Below, one piece after another: positions 31,819 through 41,860 of a stretch of 64,000 nucleotides of DNA. A program made the position numbers and the translations under genes. The first letter of the stretch is position 1. Each line of letters opens with the position of its first letter. The notes beneath the pieces are model-generated. The model did no database searches. It saw nothing but the letters and a program-made list of their open reading frames with translations, and had not been told where the DNA came from. Origin of the DNA: CAZCSK01 sp964501265 (lineage in GTDB: Bacteria > Actinomycetota > CADDZG01 > JAHWKV01); assembly GCA_964501265.1 (NCBI GenBank), contig CAZCSK010000001.1, positions 124,001 through 188,000 on the forward strand, read 5' to 3'.

Positions 31819-34800
31819 ATGGCTGAACTCGACACGCAAACATCCCAGCACTCGACAACTCTGCCTGCAGGGACCGTTACCTTGTTCATGAGCGATGTCG
31901 AGGGTTCTACGCGCCTGTGGGAGGAAGAGTCCGACGCGATGTCGGAGTCCATGTCGCGCCACGACACCTTGGTGGCCGAGAACATTAGTAAGTATTCGGG
32001 ACATCTCATAAAGATCCGCGGTGAGGGAGATGCCGCCTTTGCGGTCTTCCAAAATGCCCCAGATGCGATCACGTGCGCTCTCGACCTTCAAAGAATTTTT
32101 CTCTCCGAGCCGTGGCCGGAGGGCGCGCCTTTGCGAGTTCGTGTTTCTCTTCATACCGGAGAGGCCGAGTTGCGCGAAGGGGACTACTACGGCCCAGTCG
32201 TGAACAGGTGCGCGCGGCTGCGTGCCGTCGGCTACGGACAGCAGACTGTACTGACGGAAGCAACACGCAATGTTGTTCAGAAAAGCTTGCCGAATGGCGC
32301 CTCGCTCAAAGATCTCGGCGTTCACCGTTTGAAGGATCTCGACGTCCCCGAGCGCGTGTTCCAGCTGGTACACCCCGACATCCTTCAAGAATTCCCGCCC
32401 CCCAAGTCCCTGACTGTTCTGTCGAACAACCTGCCGGTCCAGCTCACAAACTTCGTCGGTCGGGAGCAAGACGTTGCGACGGTGAAGTCGCTCCTACGGG
32501 AGAACCGATTGGTGACGATGGCCGGCGCGGGAGGCCTGGGGAAAACGCGCCTAGCGCTCGAGGTGGCAGGAGAGTTGACCGAGGAGTACCCGAACGGCGT
32601 GTGGCTTGTAGAACTCGCTCCTCTTGCCGATCCGGCCCTCGTACCTGCCCAAATCGCGCAAGCGGTGGGCGTTCGTGAGGAGCCGGGTAGGACGATTCTC
32701 GACAGCCTCGCGGATCACTTGCGTCCGAGAAAGCTCGTCTTCATGTTGGACAATTGCGAGCACTTGATCTCAGCCGCCGGTGATGTCGTGCGGCATCTTC
32801 TCAGCATGTGCCCCGACATAAGGATCCTCGCCACCAGCCAGGGTCCGCTGGCGGTGGAAGGCGAGAAGCTGTGGCGGATAAATCCTCTGCCCGTCCCCAA
32901 GGCAAACACAAAATTCTCAGTGGAATCCCTTGTGGAGTTTGGGTCAGTAAAGCTCTTCCTCGACCGGGCAATCCTGGCCAATCCCAACTTCAAGCTCGAT
33001 TCCGATAATGCCGTTGCGATCGGCGATATCTGCCGGCGTCTCGACGGAGTCCCCCTTGCGATCGAGCTAGCCGCGGCACGGGTTAGAAGTCTGTCCCCAT
33101 CTCAGATTGAGGAGCGCATGGGCGAACGCTTCCGGCTACTCACAACGGGGGCCGCCACCGCGCCAACCCGCCACCAGACTTTGAGGGCAGCGGTCGAGTG
33201 GAGCTACGATTTGCTCGCGGAACCGGAGCGACTCATGTTCAGCAGGCTCTCGATCTTTGCCGGAGGTTTCTCGCTCGAGGCCGCAGAAGAGGTCCCTTCC
33301 GGAGAGGACTTTGACGAGTTCGAGGCTCTCGAGCTTCTTTCCGAGCTGGTCGACAAGTCTCTGGTCTCAGCCGACCCCATAGACGACAGAGTCCGCTACC
33401 GGATGCTCGAAAGCCTTCGACAGTTTGGGGCGGAGAAACTCTCCGAATCCGGGGACGAAGAATCCGTCCGCGGCCGTCACGTCAGTTGGTTTCTAAATCT
33501 CGCCGATCGCGCCGAGGCGGAGCTTCAGAGCTCGGAGCAGATCATGTGGCTCGACCGCCTTGAAGAAGAGCACGACAACTTTCGTCAGGCCCTCGCCTGG
33601 GGTGCGGGAAAAAACGCTCCCGAGGAAGGTTTGAGACTCGCGGCGGCTTTGCGGCGCTTTTGGGAGATGCGAGGGTTTCTTAGCGAGGGTCGCGAGTGGC
33701 TGGATCGGGCTCTGCTCAATGTCGGTCAGTCACCTGAGGACGTTCAGACCAGGGCGCTAAACGCCGCGGGAGTTCTTGCATATGTTCAAGGCGACTATCT
33801 CCGAGCGGAATCGCTCTTCACGGAGAGCCTGGGATTCGCACGCAAGACCATCGACAAGGAAGCAGCGGCTAGGGCGCTCGTTAATCTAGGCAACGTAGCA
33901 AACAATCAGGGCAACTACTCAGACTCTCGCTCCCTGTGGAACCAGAGTCTGGAACTCGCCCAAGAGCTCGGTGACCAGCGACTGATTGTGGCTTCTTTGA
34001 ACAACCTGGGAAACGCAGCACATAATCAGGGTGATTACGCAGGAGCTCGTTCCCTGTGGAACGAGAGTCTCGAGATCCTCCAGGAACTTGGGGATAGACA
34101 GAATGCTACGAAAGTACTCCTCAACCTCGGGAATCTGGCGTTCTCGCAAAGCGACTATTCAGCCGCCCGTTCTCTGGGACAACAGAGTCTCGACATTCGG
34201 CGCGAGCTCGGTGACCAACATGGGATCGCGGACTCCCTGAACAACCTTGGAAACGTGGCTTGGGCACAGAGCGAGTATGCCGAAGCACGAACTTCCTATG
34301 AGCAAAGCCTGCAGATCCGTCGGCAACTAGGGAACAGGCTGGGGATAGCCATTTCGCTGGTAAATCTCGGCAGCCTGGCATGGGCGCAAAGCGACTTCGC
34401 CTCCGCAAGGTCCTTCTCGCAGCAAAGCCTGGAGCTTTTCCGTGACTTGGGACACAGGGTCGGGGAGTCGGCATCGCTGCAAAACCTCGGAAGCGTGGCC
34501 CTCGTCCAAGGCGACTACCCTGCTGCCCGCTCTCTAATTGAGGAGGGACTGCAGATCCGACAGGGGGTTGGGAACAAGACGGGTGTAGCGGAGTCGCTGA
34601 ACACGCTCGGGGCGTTGGCTCTAGAGGAGGGAGAGGATGACGGCCAGCGGGCGCGATCTTTGCTAGAAGACAGTCTGGCGATCGCCCGCGAACTTGATAG
34701 CAAGCAAGCCATCTCCGACTCTCTTCACAACCTCGGCGACATGTGGGCCCACCTGCAAGACTACGAGACAGCTCGACCCTTATACGACGAGAGCCTCACA

Positions 34801-35208
34801 ATCCGGCGAGAACTCGGGAATAAGTCAGCGATTGCCGACTCGCTGCATGGTCTCGGCCGCGTCGCCGCTGCGCGAGAAGATTACTCGCAGGCGTCAGCGC
34901 TAAATCGAGAAGCCCTCCGGGCACGCGCAGAGATCGACGAGAAGCTTGGCTTAGCTCGATCGCTGGAGGCGCAGGCGGGCGTTGCCGCGGCAACCGGTCA
35001 TGCGCATCAATCAGCGCAGCTATTTGGTGCAGCTGAAGCGTTGCGAGAAGCCATAGGTTGCCCCATACCGCCGTCGGCGCGGCGAGGCTACGAACGAAAC
35101 ATTTCTCTTGCAAGCGGCGATGACGAAGCGAGCTTCAACGAGGCATGCGCCCAGGGACGTTCCATGGCCTTTGAAGACGCCGTGCAATTGGCGCTAGATA
35201 CGCCTTAA
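31819..35208 (+). CDS. adenylate/guanylate cyclase-NB-ARC-TPR regulator
   Basis: This 1129-residue signalling protein has a class III cyclase domain (about 15-185) with metal-site Asp in MSDVEGSTRLWEE and GEGDAAFAVF, and N129/R133 in the transition-state position; an NB-ARC ATPase (about 205-520) with P-loop GAGGLGKT at 236-243 and Walker B KLVFMLDNCEHL; a linker helical domain; and about eleven TPR-like repeats of roughly 40 residues (about 650-1080; consensus SLNNLGNVAxxQGDYxxARS). It resembles actinobacterial LuxR/AfsR-like ATPase regulators in which a cyclase replaces the DNA-binding domain. It follows a shorter degenerate paralogue by 76 bp. Confidence 0.9.
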   Translation: MAELDTQTSQHSTTLPAGTVTLFMSDVEGSTRLWEEESDAMSESMSRHDTLVAENISKYSGHLIKIRGEGDAAFAVFQNAPDAITCALDLQRIFLSEPWPEGAPLRVRVSLHTGEAELREGDYYGPVVNRCARLRAVGYGQQTVLTEATRNVVQKSLPNGASLKDLGVHRLKDLDVPERVFQLVHPDILQEFPPPKSLTVLSNNLPVQLTNFVGREQDVATVKSLLRENRLVTMAGAGGLGKTRLALEVAGELTEEYPNGVWLVELAPLADPALVPAQIAQAVGVREEPGRTILDSLADHLRPRKLVFMLDNCEHLISAAGDVVRHLLSMCPDIRILATSQGPLAVEGEKLWRINPLPVPKANTKFSVESLVEFGSVKLFLDRAILANPNFKLDSDNAVAIGDICRRLDGVPLAIELAAARVRSLSPSQIEERMGERFRLLTTGAATAPTRHQTLRAAVEWSYDLLAEPERLMFSRLSIFAGGFSLEAAEEVPSGEDFDEFEALELLSELVDKSLVSADPIDDRVRYRMLESLRQFGAEKLSESGDEESVRGRHVSWFLNLADRAEAELQSSEQIMWLDRLEEEHDNFRQALAWGAGKNAPEEGLRLAAALRRFWEMRGFLSEGREWLDRALLNVGQSPEDVQTRALNAAGVLAYVQGDYLRAESLFTESLGFARKTIDKEAAARALVNLGNVANNQGNYSDSRSLWNQSLELAQELGDQRLIVASLNNLGNAAHNQGDYAGARSLWNESLEILQELGDRQNATKVLLNLGNLAFSQSDYSAARSLGQQSLDIRRELGDQHGIADSLNNLGNVAWAQSEYAEARTSYEQSLQIRRQLGNRLGIAISLVNLGSLAWAQSDFASARSFSQQSLELFRDLGHRVGESASLQNLGSVALVQGDYPAARSLIEEGLQIRQGVGNKTGVAESLNTLGALALEEGEDDGQRARSLLEDSLAIARELDSKQAISDSLHNLGDMWAHLQDYETARPLYDESLTIRRELGNKSAIADSLHGLGRVAAAREDYSQASALNREALRARAEIDEKLGLARSLEAQAGVAAATGHAHQSAQLFGAAEALREAIGCPIPPSARRGYERNISLASGDDEASFNEACAQGRSMAFEDAVQLALDTP

Positions 35209-35228
35209 CGCTCTGGTCTGTATGCGAG

Positions 35229-38050
35229 TTACGGGCAGCGAGTAACGGTGTCGCTGCTATCCGTGAAACAAAGGTCCGGTTGGGTTACCGGGTCGTCGTC
35301 GCCGCCGTCGAGGGAGTCGGCGCCGCCTCCGCCCGTTAACTGGTCGGAGCCCGCACCTCCGTCGAGGAAGTCGTCGCCACCATCACCGGACAAGGTGTCA
35401 TTCCCCTCGTTGCCGAAGAGCCTGTCATTGCCTCCTTGCCCACTCAGCGAATCGTCGCCTCTGCCTCCAACGAGGGTGTCCGAGCCTCCTAGTCCTCTAA
35501 GAGTGTCATTGCCATCACCGCCGAAGAACGTAATGTTGCCGCCGCGGCCCGAGATTGTGTCGTTACCGCCAAGGCCGTAGATGATTACGGTGTTTGCGCA
35601 GCCACGCATAACGTCGTCGAACTGAGAGCCGGTTAGATTTTCGAAGTTACTGATCGAGTCGTTCCCGTCCACGGTCGTGAAGCTCGTATGACACAGATCG
35701 ATCGTCACTCCGCTCGGAGCATTTTCGTAGCTTATGGTGTCCAAACCGGGGCCGCCGTTGAGACTGTCGTTGCCGGGGCCTCCGATAATGATGTCGTCGC
35801 CGCCCCTGCCATCGATCTGATCATTGCCTCCCCTGCCATCGAGAAGGTTGTTGCCCTCGTCTCCGAAGATAACGTCGTTGAACTGCGAACCGATGACATT
35901 TTCAATCTCGATTACAGAGTCCGCGAGACCACCGGGCTCTCCGGCCACAGTGTCGCTCGCAAGATCCACATTCGCTCCAGTACCGAGACCCGAAATATCA
36001 ATCGTGTCGGATTGCCCCGCGGGGGCCGCGTTGGAGGGCAATCCACCGTTGAATATGTCGCCGTCCAAAGTGGAGACCTTGAACGTGTCGTTCCCATTCA
36101 GGCCATTCACAACATTTTTGACTCCGGGGATGTCGTTGTAGGTGTCATTGAAGTTGGTGAGGTTGAAGTTTTGGATCTGGCTGAACTTGAGCGGACCACT
36201 TCCGGTGATCTCGCCCGCAGAGCCAAGCACGGTCACTGCGCTTGAGACACCCTCAAGGTCAACGGTGTTGGGATTGCCCGGGGTTGTTGGCTCGTCTCCA
36301 CCAACGACGGTGTCTTTGTCAAGGGTTCCGAAGAACTTGAAGACGTCGTGGCCCAGGTTGCCGTCCACCACGTTGTCCACTCCGGGGATGTCGTTGTAGG
36401 TGTCATTGAAGTTGGTGAGGTTGAAGTTTTGGANNNNNNNNNNNNNNNNNNNNNNNNNNNNNNNNNNNNNNNNNNNNNNNNNNNNNNNNNNNNNNNNNNN
36501 NNNNNNNNNNNNNNNNNNNNNNNNNNNNNNNNNCCAACGACGGTGTCTTTGTCAAGGGTTCCGAAGAACTTGAAGACGTCGTGGCCCAAACCGCCGTCGC
36601 AAGAGTTAACTTCGCCCGAAGCGTCCTTGTATGTGTCGTCGAAGCCAGTGAGGACGCAATTTTCAATTCCGGGGACGCTGTCACTCGGTGCGAGGATGGA
36701 CAGTCCGCGAACGGTGTCTAGGGCCAGGTCGACTTCTACGCCATCGCCCGTCGTGCTGGCCGCATAGGTAACGAGGTCGGTGTCCGCACCTCCATCGAAG
36801 ACGTCTCCGCCCGGCCCGGCCGAGCTCGCGATGAACGTGTCGCTTCCGCCGGCACCTTCAAAATGATCCGGCCCGTCGGTTGCATAAAAGACATCGTCTC
36901 CGGACGTCCCCTTGACAACGTCAGCATCGACGTTGTCTCCTTCGCTCTGGTTGCCTGGAGTTGTGGGATCGATGTCTATCTGCCCGTCATTCGCGATTCC
37001 ATCAACGGTGATGGAAACGGGAGCCGTCCTGGCTGAGTAGTCGACGACATCGTTTCCAGCTCCGCCCACAAGGACGTCTGCCCCGTTGTGTCCGGCCTCT
37101 TGGAAAAAGCTATCGTCGCCGCCCCCACCGTTCTCGGTGTCGTTGCCTGGCCCCCCATTTATCACGTTGTTGCCAACGTCGCCCGTAAGCGAGTCGCCGA
37201 AGCTGGAGCCGATGATGTTCTCGATGCCGGCTAGGCCGTCCGTCCCCTGGCCGCTGGCGCTCCCCGGAACGGCGAGGCTTACGTTGACGGCTGACGCCGA
37301 CTGGGAGTAGTCGACCGTGTCCGCAATCCCATCGCCCCCGTTAAGAGTGTCGTTTCCAAGGCCGCCCGAAAGCGAATCGTTGCCGGCGTCCCCGTTCAGC
37401 GTTACCTGTTGGGCAAATGTGGCTCCAGTTCCTTCTCCTCCTGACGCGGAAAGGGCATCGCCGCCAGCGCCCCCATTGACCACGAAGTTTTCGATGGAAG
37501 ACAGGCCGCCTGTGAATGTGACGTCGGCATCGTCGGCGTCCGCACTTTCGGACGCATTGAGGTTGATGCCCTCGGCGCCGAATACGATGAAGTCGGTACC
37601 TCCTGACCCCTTTATCCGGAGCGTGTCGGCCACCAATTGCGGACCAAGATCAATAGCAACGAACTCGATCTCGTCTCCGGCTCCAGTTTCATCGGTGAAA
37701 CCAGGCGCAAAAGGCCCGCCGGATAGATCGATCTCAAAGGTGTTATCCAGAGCGTCCGCGACTGCGCGAACGGTGTCGGTGTTGTTGACGGTGGCGGTAC
37801 CACACTGCACCCCGCCCACATGGATTGCGTCGCCCGACCTGGATACGGAGACCGGCGCCGGGCCCGCAACGCTGATTACTACGCTGTGAGTGGAGGATTC
37901 GTAGGCGCACACGAATTCGGCTCGCGAACTCGTGCTCAAGAGCAATGGGAGCCCTATGGCAGATGCTCCCAGAAATATCGCCTGAATCAATCTGCGCCTG
38001 GCTTTGGGCCTAGCGCTACTTTGTATCAACTTAGTTTTGGGCGCGATCAA
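35229..38050 (-). CDS. secreted RTX-type calcium-binding repeat protein (interrupted by an assembly gap)
   Basis: The protein starts at TTG 38050 (GGAAGG upstream) with a signal peptide (about residues 1-44). Long arrays of GGxGxDxL hemolysin-type nonapeptides follow, at about residues 200-340 and again over the last 200 residues; these bind calcium in a beta roll. A 100-N gap at 36434-36533 breaks the frame: the two halves are out of register, but a true gap of 125 nt would restore one frame of 949 codons including the stop. The gap lies inside a 258-bp tandem repeat. No enzymatic domain is visible. The C-terminus has extra Cys (LCFTDSSDTVTRCP). Confidence 0.8.
36121..36659 (-). repeat. tandem 258-bp (86-codon) repeat inside the RTX gene, containing the first assembly gap
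   Basis: The 55-base stretch at 36121-36175 recurs at 36379-36433, a period of 258 bp. The segment from 36301 recurs after the gap from 36534. If the period is exact, the missing part equals 36176-36300, 125 nt, which also restores the reading frame. The near-identity of copies explains why the assembler left a gap. The right boundary is approximate because the third copy diverges after about 36590. Confidence 0.75.
36434..36533. other. assembly gap (100 N, nominal length)
   Basis: Exactly 100 N, a default scaffold gap. Flanking repeat periodicity predicts a real length of 125 nt. Confidence 0.95.
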
Positions 38051-38067
38051 CGTTTTGTCCTTCCGAA

Positions 38068-38093
38068 GGGGCTAGTCCAAACGGGTTAGCCCC
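38068..38093. promoter_or_regulatory. hairpin in the leader of the RTX gene
   Basis: GGGGCTA (38068-38074) and TAGCCCC (38087-38093) are perfect arms around a 12-nt loop, extendable by outer CCG/CGG pairs with mismatches. It lies about 18 nt upstream of the RTX start on the minus strand. There is no T-run for an intrinsic terminator. A protein-binding site or leader structure is possible. The rest of 38094-38195 shows nothing recognisable. Confidence 0.35.
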
Positions 38094-38195
38094 CGGAGAG
38101 TAGCACGGAAAGCGCCCTTTGTGAAGGAGAAATTGCACATGTCCGAAATATGAGCTTCGCGGATCAAAACAGGCCCGTCTCCGCGGGTCGCCATC

Positions 38196-39056
38196 CTATT
38201 GATCCGGCTGCGCCCAACGGGGCCTGCGCTTCTCGAGGAAGGCGGTAACGCCTTCCCGCCCCTCTTCGCTGGCCCTACGCTCGGTTATGGCAGCGACGGT
38301 CACATCGGCAACCTCCGATGGCGCCCTCCCCCAGACTCGATCGACTAACTGGCGGGCTTCGCGAATGGCCTCGGGGCCGGCCAACAGGAGGGCTTGAACG
38401 GCCTCTTGGACGGCGAATTCGAGGTCATCGAGAGGGACGACCCTGTGCACGAGACCAACTTCGTAGGCTCGGCGAGCGTCGAATCGCTCAGCCGTCAGAA
38501 AGGCGGCGCGTGCGAAGGAGTAGCCCATCTTACGAACCACATAGGGGGAGATGACCGCAGGAACGAGCCCCAACCGGACCTCGGTGAAACCGAAGACCGT
38601 GCCCTCAGCAGCGACCGCGACGTCGCAGCATGCGACCATTCCCGCGGCCCCCGCCATCGCGGCGCCGTGCACCTGCGCGACCACGGGCACCCGGCACGTG
38701 TCGATTGAGGAGAACAATTCAAGCAAAACGGACGAATCGTCACCTGTTGACTTCGGGGGGTTCGCAGCTTCTGGCGCCCGCGGGTCCGTACGTAGGGGGG
38801 CTGCTACCCCCCCGAACCCCCCGGACCCCCCAGCCGCTGCGCTCATCATCCAGGAAAGGTCTGCGCCGGCGGAGAACACCTTGCCGCTTCCTTTGAGGAT
38901 CAGCACACGGGCGTCTGCGGGAAGATTGGAGATCGTCTCGGTTACCTGTGACATCATTTCGCCGTTCATAGCGTTTCGAACCTCAGGACGATCGAGAGTC
39001 AGCGTAGCGACGCCTCGATCATCAATCTCGAATGTAATCGCGCTCATTTCGCTCAC
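38196..39056 (-). CDS. enoyl-CoA hydratase/isomerase family protein, probable methylglutaconyl-CoA hydratase
   Basis: Crotonase-fold protein of 286 residues; in this operon it probably hydrates 3-methylglutaconyl-CoA to HMG-CoA in leucine breakdown. SAGADLSWM (oxyanion loop) and FTEVRLGLVPAVISPYVVRK are diagnostic of the LiuC-like group. The GGGCEL-type Glu is absent (AGAAGMV), as in relatives that keep only the second Glu. An insertion of about 30 residues after SWMMSAAA, rich in Gly/Pro and ending APEAANPPKS, is encoded by a dispersed 75-bp repeat and is not part of normal crotonases. Its start overlaps the HMG-CoA lyase stop by 4 nt. Confidence 0.85.
   Translation of the reverse strand: MSEMSAITFEIDDRGVATLTLDRPEVRNAMNGEMMSQVTETISNLPADARVLILKGSGKVFSAGADLSWMMSAAAGGSGGFGGVAAPLRTDPRAPEAANPPKSTGDDSSVLLELFSSIDTCRVPVVAQVHGAAMAGAAGMVACCDVAVAAEGTVFGFTEVRLGLVPAVISPYVVRKMGYSFARAAFLTAERFDARRAYEVGLVHRVVPLDDLEFAVQEAVQALLLAGPEAIREARQLVDRVWGRAPSEVADVTVAAITERRASEEGREGVTAFLEKRRPRWAQPDQ
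38748..38833. repeat. dispersed GC-rich palindromic element, copy 1 (in frame inside enoyl-CoA hydratase)
   Basis: The element begins TTGACTTCGGGGGGTTCGC and ends in a GCTGCTACCCCCCC arm followed by C-rich sequence. The arms GGGGGGT..GCAGC and GCTGC..ACCCCCC are near-complementary. The minus-strand reading is open and gives GGVAAPLRTDPRAPEAANPP, matching GGVAAAREYEQPAPEAANPP of the copies in biotin ligase. It sits in a surface loop position of the crotonase fold. Confidence 0.8.
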
Positions 39057-39958
39057 TTAGCGATCGCCCTTGCCACGCGGCCAGGGACCGGAATGCCCAG
39101 TTCCCCGCAGATCCAGTTGCTCGCGCTCGCGACGGCTGCAACATCCACGCCCGTCACGATCCCAAGCCCGTCAAGCATCCACACGAGGTCCTCGGTCGCA
39201 AGATTTCCAGTCGCGCTCTTCGCGAAAGGACATCCACCTATCCCGCCGGCGCTCGAGTCCACGATCGACACTCCCATCTGCATTGCCGCTAGAACGTTGG
39301 CCAAACCTTGTCCGTAAGTATCGTGAAAATGCACCGCGAGTTTGGAGACATCGACGCCCGAGGTTTGGAAGCTCCCGATCAATTCTTGAACCTCACCGGC
39401 CGTGCCCACGCCGATGGTGTCGCCGAGCGACAACTCGAAGCACCCCATCTCAATCAACTGCAAACCAACTTTGACGACATCACCGGGTTGAACCTTACCC
39501 TCCCACGGATCTCCCAATACCATTGAGATGTAACCGCGCACGCTTAGCCCCTCGTCGAGCGCCCGCCTGCATACCGGCCTGAACATCTCCAAAGCCTCGT
39601 CACGTGAGCGGTTCAAGTTGCTGCGTGAAAAGGACTCAGTCGCAGACGCAAAAACGGCGACCTCGCGCGCGCCGGCCTCCATGGCCCTTTCCAACCCCTC
39701 AAGGTTGGGGACCAAAACCGGGTACCGCACCGAAGGGTCGCGGCTTAGAGCGGTGAAAACTTCGAAAGCGTCGGACAGTTGCGGAACCCACTTTGGATTC
39801 ACAAACGACGTGACTTCAACGACGCCAAGTCCGGCACGTGCGAGCCTTTGGATAAACTCCACCTTGACGGAGCTCGGGACAGAAGTTTTTTCATTCTGCA
39901 ATCCGTCGCGCGGCCCGACCTCGACGACAGTGACCCGTTCGGGCAGCCCGCTCATCAC
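39053..39958 (-). CDS. hydroxymethylglutaryl-CoA lyase
   Basis: HMG-CoA lyase splits HMG-CoA to acetyl-CoA and acetoacetate, the last step of leucine degradation. In 301 residues the TIM-barrel motifs are clear: VEVGPRDGLQNEK with catalytic Arg, LGDTIGVGTAGEVQ, HFHDTYGQGLAN with metal-binding His, and GIGGCPFAKSATGNLATED with the catalytic Cys loop. The start is GTG 39958 or the adjacent ATG 39955. It follows the biotin-carboxylase gene by 3 nt and overlaps the hydratase gene by 4 nt. Confidence 0.93.
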   Translation of the reverse strand: MMSGLPERVTVVEVGPRDGLQNEKTSVPSSVKVEFIQRLARAGLGVVEVTSFVNPKWVPQLSDAFEVFTALSRDPSVRYPVLVPNLEGLERAMEAGAREVAVFASATESFSRSNLNRSRDEALEMFRPVCRRALDEGLSVRGYISMVLGDPWEGKVQPGDVVKVGLQLIEMGCFELSLGDTIGVGTAGEVQELIGSFQTSGVDVSKLAVHFHDTYGQGLANVLAAMQMGVSIVDSSAGGIGGCPFAKSATGNLATEDLVWMLDGLGIVTGVDVAAVASASNWICGELGIPVPGRVARAIAK

Positions 39959-39961
39959 TTT

Positions 39962-41860
39962 TCAGGAACCTGTGGGTTCGACGAGATCCACGAGTGTTCG
40001 CCCCCGATCGACCCGGTCTCCAACCGCACACAGAACCATCTCGACGACCCCGTCGATGGGGGCTCTAATTGAGTGCTCCATCTTCATGGCCTCGACCACC
40101 ACCAACTCTTGCCCTTTCACGACGTGATCGCCCGCGGCGACTCTGACGGCTATGACCTGCCCGGGCATCGGTGCCTCCATGTGCGCCCGGCCTGATTGAT
40201 CGCCGCCCCGTTCGAGAGGTCCCAAAGGCACCTCATACTGACGCCCTCGCCACCAAACAAACCATCCATCCGTACCTTTGGCCGCCGCAGCGCCTAAGCC
40301 GTCGATTTCAAATGCGTGACATTCACCCTTGATTACGGTGTGTTCCATAACAACAAATGGCCCATCACCGCTAACGCGCACCCAGACCTCGATCCCGTTC
40401 TGCACCAGTGGAATCTCAACGAACTCTTCGGAAGATAACCGGAAACTCCCAAGGGATCGCCAGGGATCGCGGCGGGAGGGCGTCTCCAAAAGCCGGGCCG
40501 CCTCCGCTGCTGCTGCAATGGCGACGGCCTCGTCTGGTATGGAATTATCGGGCACAGGCTGGCGGAGCGACTCCAACCAAGACGTCGTCACTTTGCCCTC
40601 GGCGACTTCAGGCAGCGCGATCACGTCCCGCAGGAAAGCGACATTCGTCATCACTCCCAGTATCTCCACTTGATCTAATGCCTCGGCGAGTCGCTTGATG
40701 GCGGCGGCCCGCGAGTCGGCATGAACTATCAACTTGGCAATCATCGGGTCGTAACTGGGGGAAATCTCATCGCCCTCCTCGATGCCTGCGTCGATTCGAG
40801 CGTCGGTGGGCCAACGCAGGTGCCCGACTCTGCCAGATTGAGGAAGAAAACCGTTGTCGACATCCTCGGCATAGATCCGAACTTCAATCGCATGACCGGT
40901 TGGCGGCACCTTGCCGAGCTGCAGCTCTTCTCCCATTGCAATTCGAATCTGCATCTCAACCAGATCTATTCCCATCACCATCTCGGTTACGGGATGTTCA
41001 ACTTGCAGACGCGTATTCATTTCCAGAAAGGCGGCCACGTCACCGGAAACGATGAACTCGCAAGTCCCCGCCCCCACATACCCAACGTTGCGAGCGAGAT
41101 TCACTGATGAATCGCAGAGAAGTTTCCGCATCTTTAGGTCGACTGCTGGCGACGGTGATTCTTCGAGAATCTTTTGATGTCTGCGCTGAAGCGAGCAATC
41201 GCGCTCGCCGAAGTGCATGACGTTGCCGTGAGTGTCGGCCAGGATCTGAACTTCGACATGATGGGCGCCGGTCAGATAGCGCTCCAGGATCAGACGGTCG
41301 TCGCCAAATGCGGCCAGCCCCACTCGGCGAGCCGACGCGAGGATGCCAGGCAGCTCGTCGGTTGAATGAGCGATTCCCATCCCCTTGCCGCCCCCACCCT
41401 CGGCCGGTTTCACAATGACGGGATACCCAACCTTGCCAGCGGCATCTGCAAACGCCTCGTCGGACTGGTCCGGGGCCGCGTAGCCGGCGAGCACCGGCAC
41501 CCCAGCCTCGATTGCAATCGCACGAGACGCATCTTTGGAACCCATGCCTCTCAAGACTTGAGGAGGGGGTCCTACGAAAGTGACGCCCGCAGCCAAGCAG
41601 GCCTCAGCAAACTCGTAGTTTTCGGCCAGGAAGCCGTACCCGGGGTGAATGAGTTCAGCCTCCAACTCCTTGGCTGCCGCTATAACCGAGGCGATATCGA
41701 GATACGACTCGATCCGAGCGGCGACATGAGCCTCGCGGACGAACATCGCATTGGCATCCGCATCGGAATAGACCGCCGCGCAACGAATTCCCAACTGCTT
41801 GCATGTGCGAAATATTCGGACCGCGATCTCGCCGCGGTTTGCGACCAGGAGGGTCGTCAC
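39962..41860 (-). CDS. methylcrotonyl-CoA carboxylase biotin-carrying (alpha) subunit
   Basis: The alpha subunit carboxylates its own biotin with ATP and bicarbonate. From GTG 41860 (overlapping the upstream stop as GTGA) it has 632 residues: a biotin carboxylase with ATP-grasp (about 1-445; LLVANRGEIAVRIFRTCKQL, EGGGGKGMGI glycine loop, EMNTRLQVEHPVTEM), a linker domain, and a BCCP domain with EAMKM whose biotinyl Lys is about 593. The open frame extends upstream, but only the GTG gives the family start. It is coupled to the carboxyltransferase gene and followed by HMG-CoA lyase, which points to methylcrotonyl-CoA as substrate. Confidence 0.9.
   Translation of the reverse strand: MTTLLVANRGEIAVRIFRTCKQLGIRCAAVYSDADANAMFVREAHVAARIESYLDIASVIAAAKELEAELIHPGYGFLAENYEFAEACLAAGVTFVGPPPQVLRGMGSKDASRAIAIEAGVPVLAGYAAPDQSDEAFADAAGKVGYPVIVKPAEGGGGKGMGIAHSTDELPGILASARRVGLAAFGDDRLILERYLTGAHHVEVQILADTHGNVMHFGERDCSLQRRHQKILEESPSPAVDLKMRKLLCDSSVNLARNVGYVGAGTCEFIVSGDVAAFLEMNTRLQVEHPVTEMVMGIDLVEMQIRIAMGEELQLGKVPPTGHAIEVRIYAEDVDNGFLPQSGRVGHLRWPTDARIDAGIEEGDEISPSYDPMIAKLIVHADSRAAAIKRLAEALDQVEILGVMTNVAFLRDVIALPEVAEGKVTTSWLESLRQPVPDNSIPDEAVAIAAAAEAARLLETPSRRDPWRSLGSFRLSSEEFVEIPLVQNGIEVWVRVSGDGPFVVMEHTVIKGECHAFEIDGLGAAAAKGTDGWFVWWRGRQYEVPLGPLERGGDQSGRAHMEAPMPGQVIAVRVAAGDHVVKGQELVVVEAMKMEHSIRAPIDGVVEMVLCAVGDRVDRGRTLVDLVEPTGS

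Noticed and set aside
35229..38050. Two overlapping separate RTX genes
   Set aside because: The apparent overlap arises from translating through the N run; the flanks are parts of one repeat-containing gene.
38094..38195. Riboswitch upstream of the RTX gene
   Set aside because: Only a simple hairpin is visible; I found none of the conserved blocks of c-di-GMP or cobalamin riboswitches.
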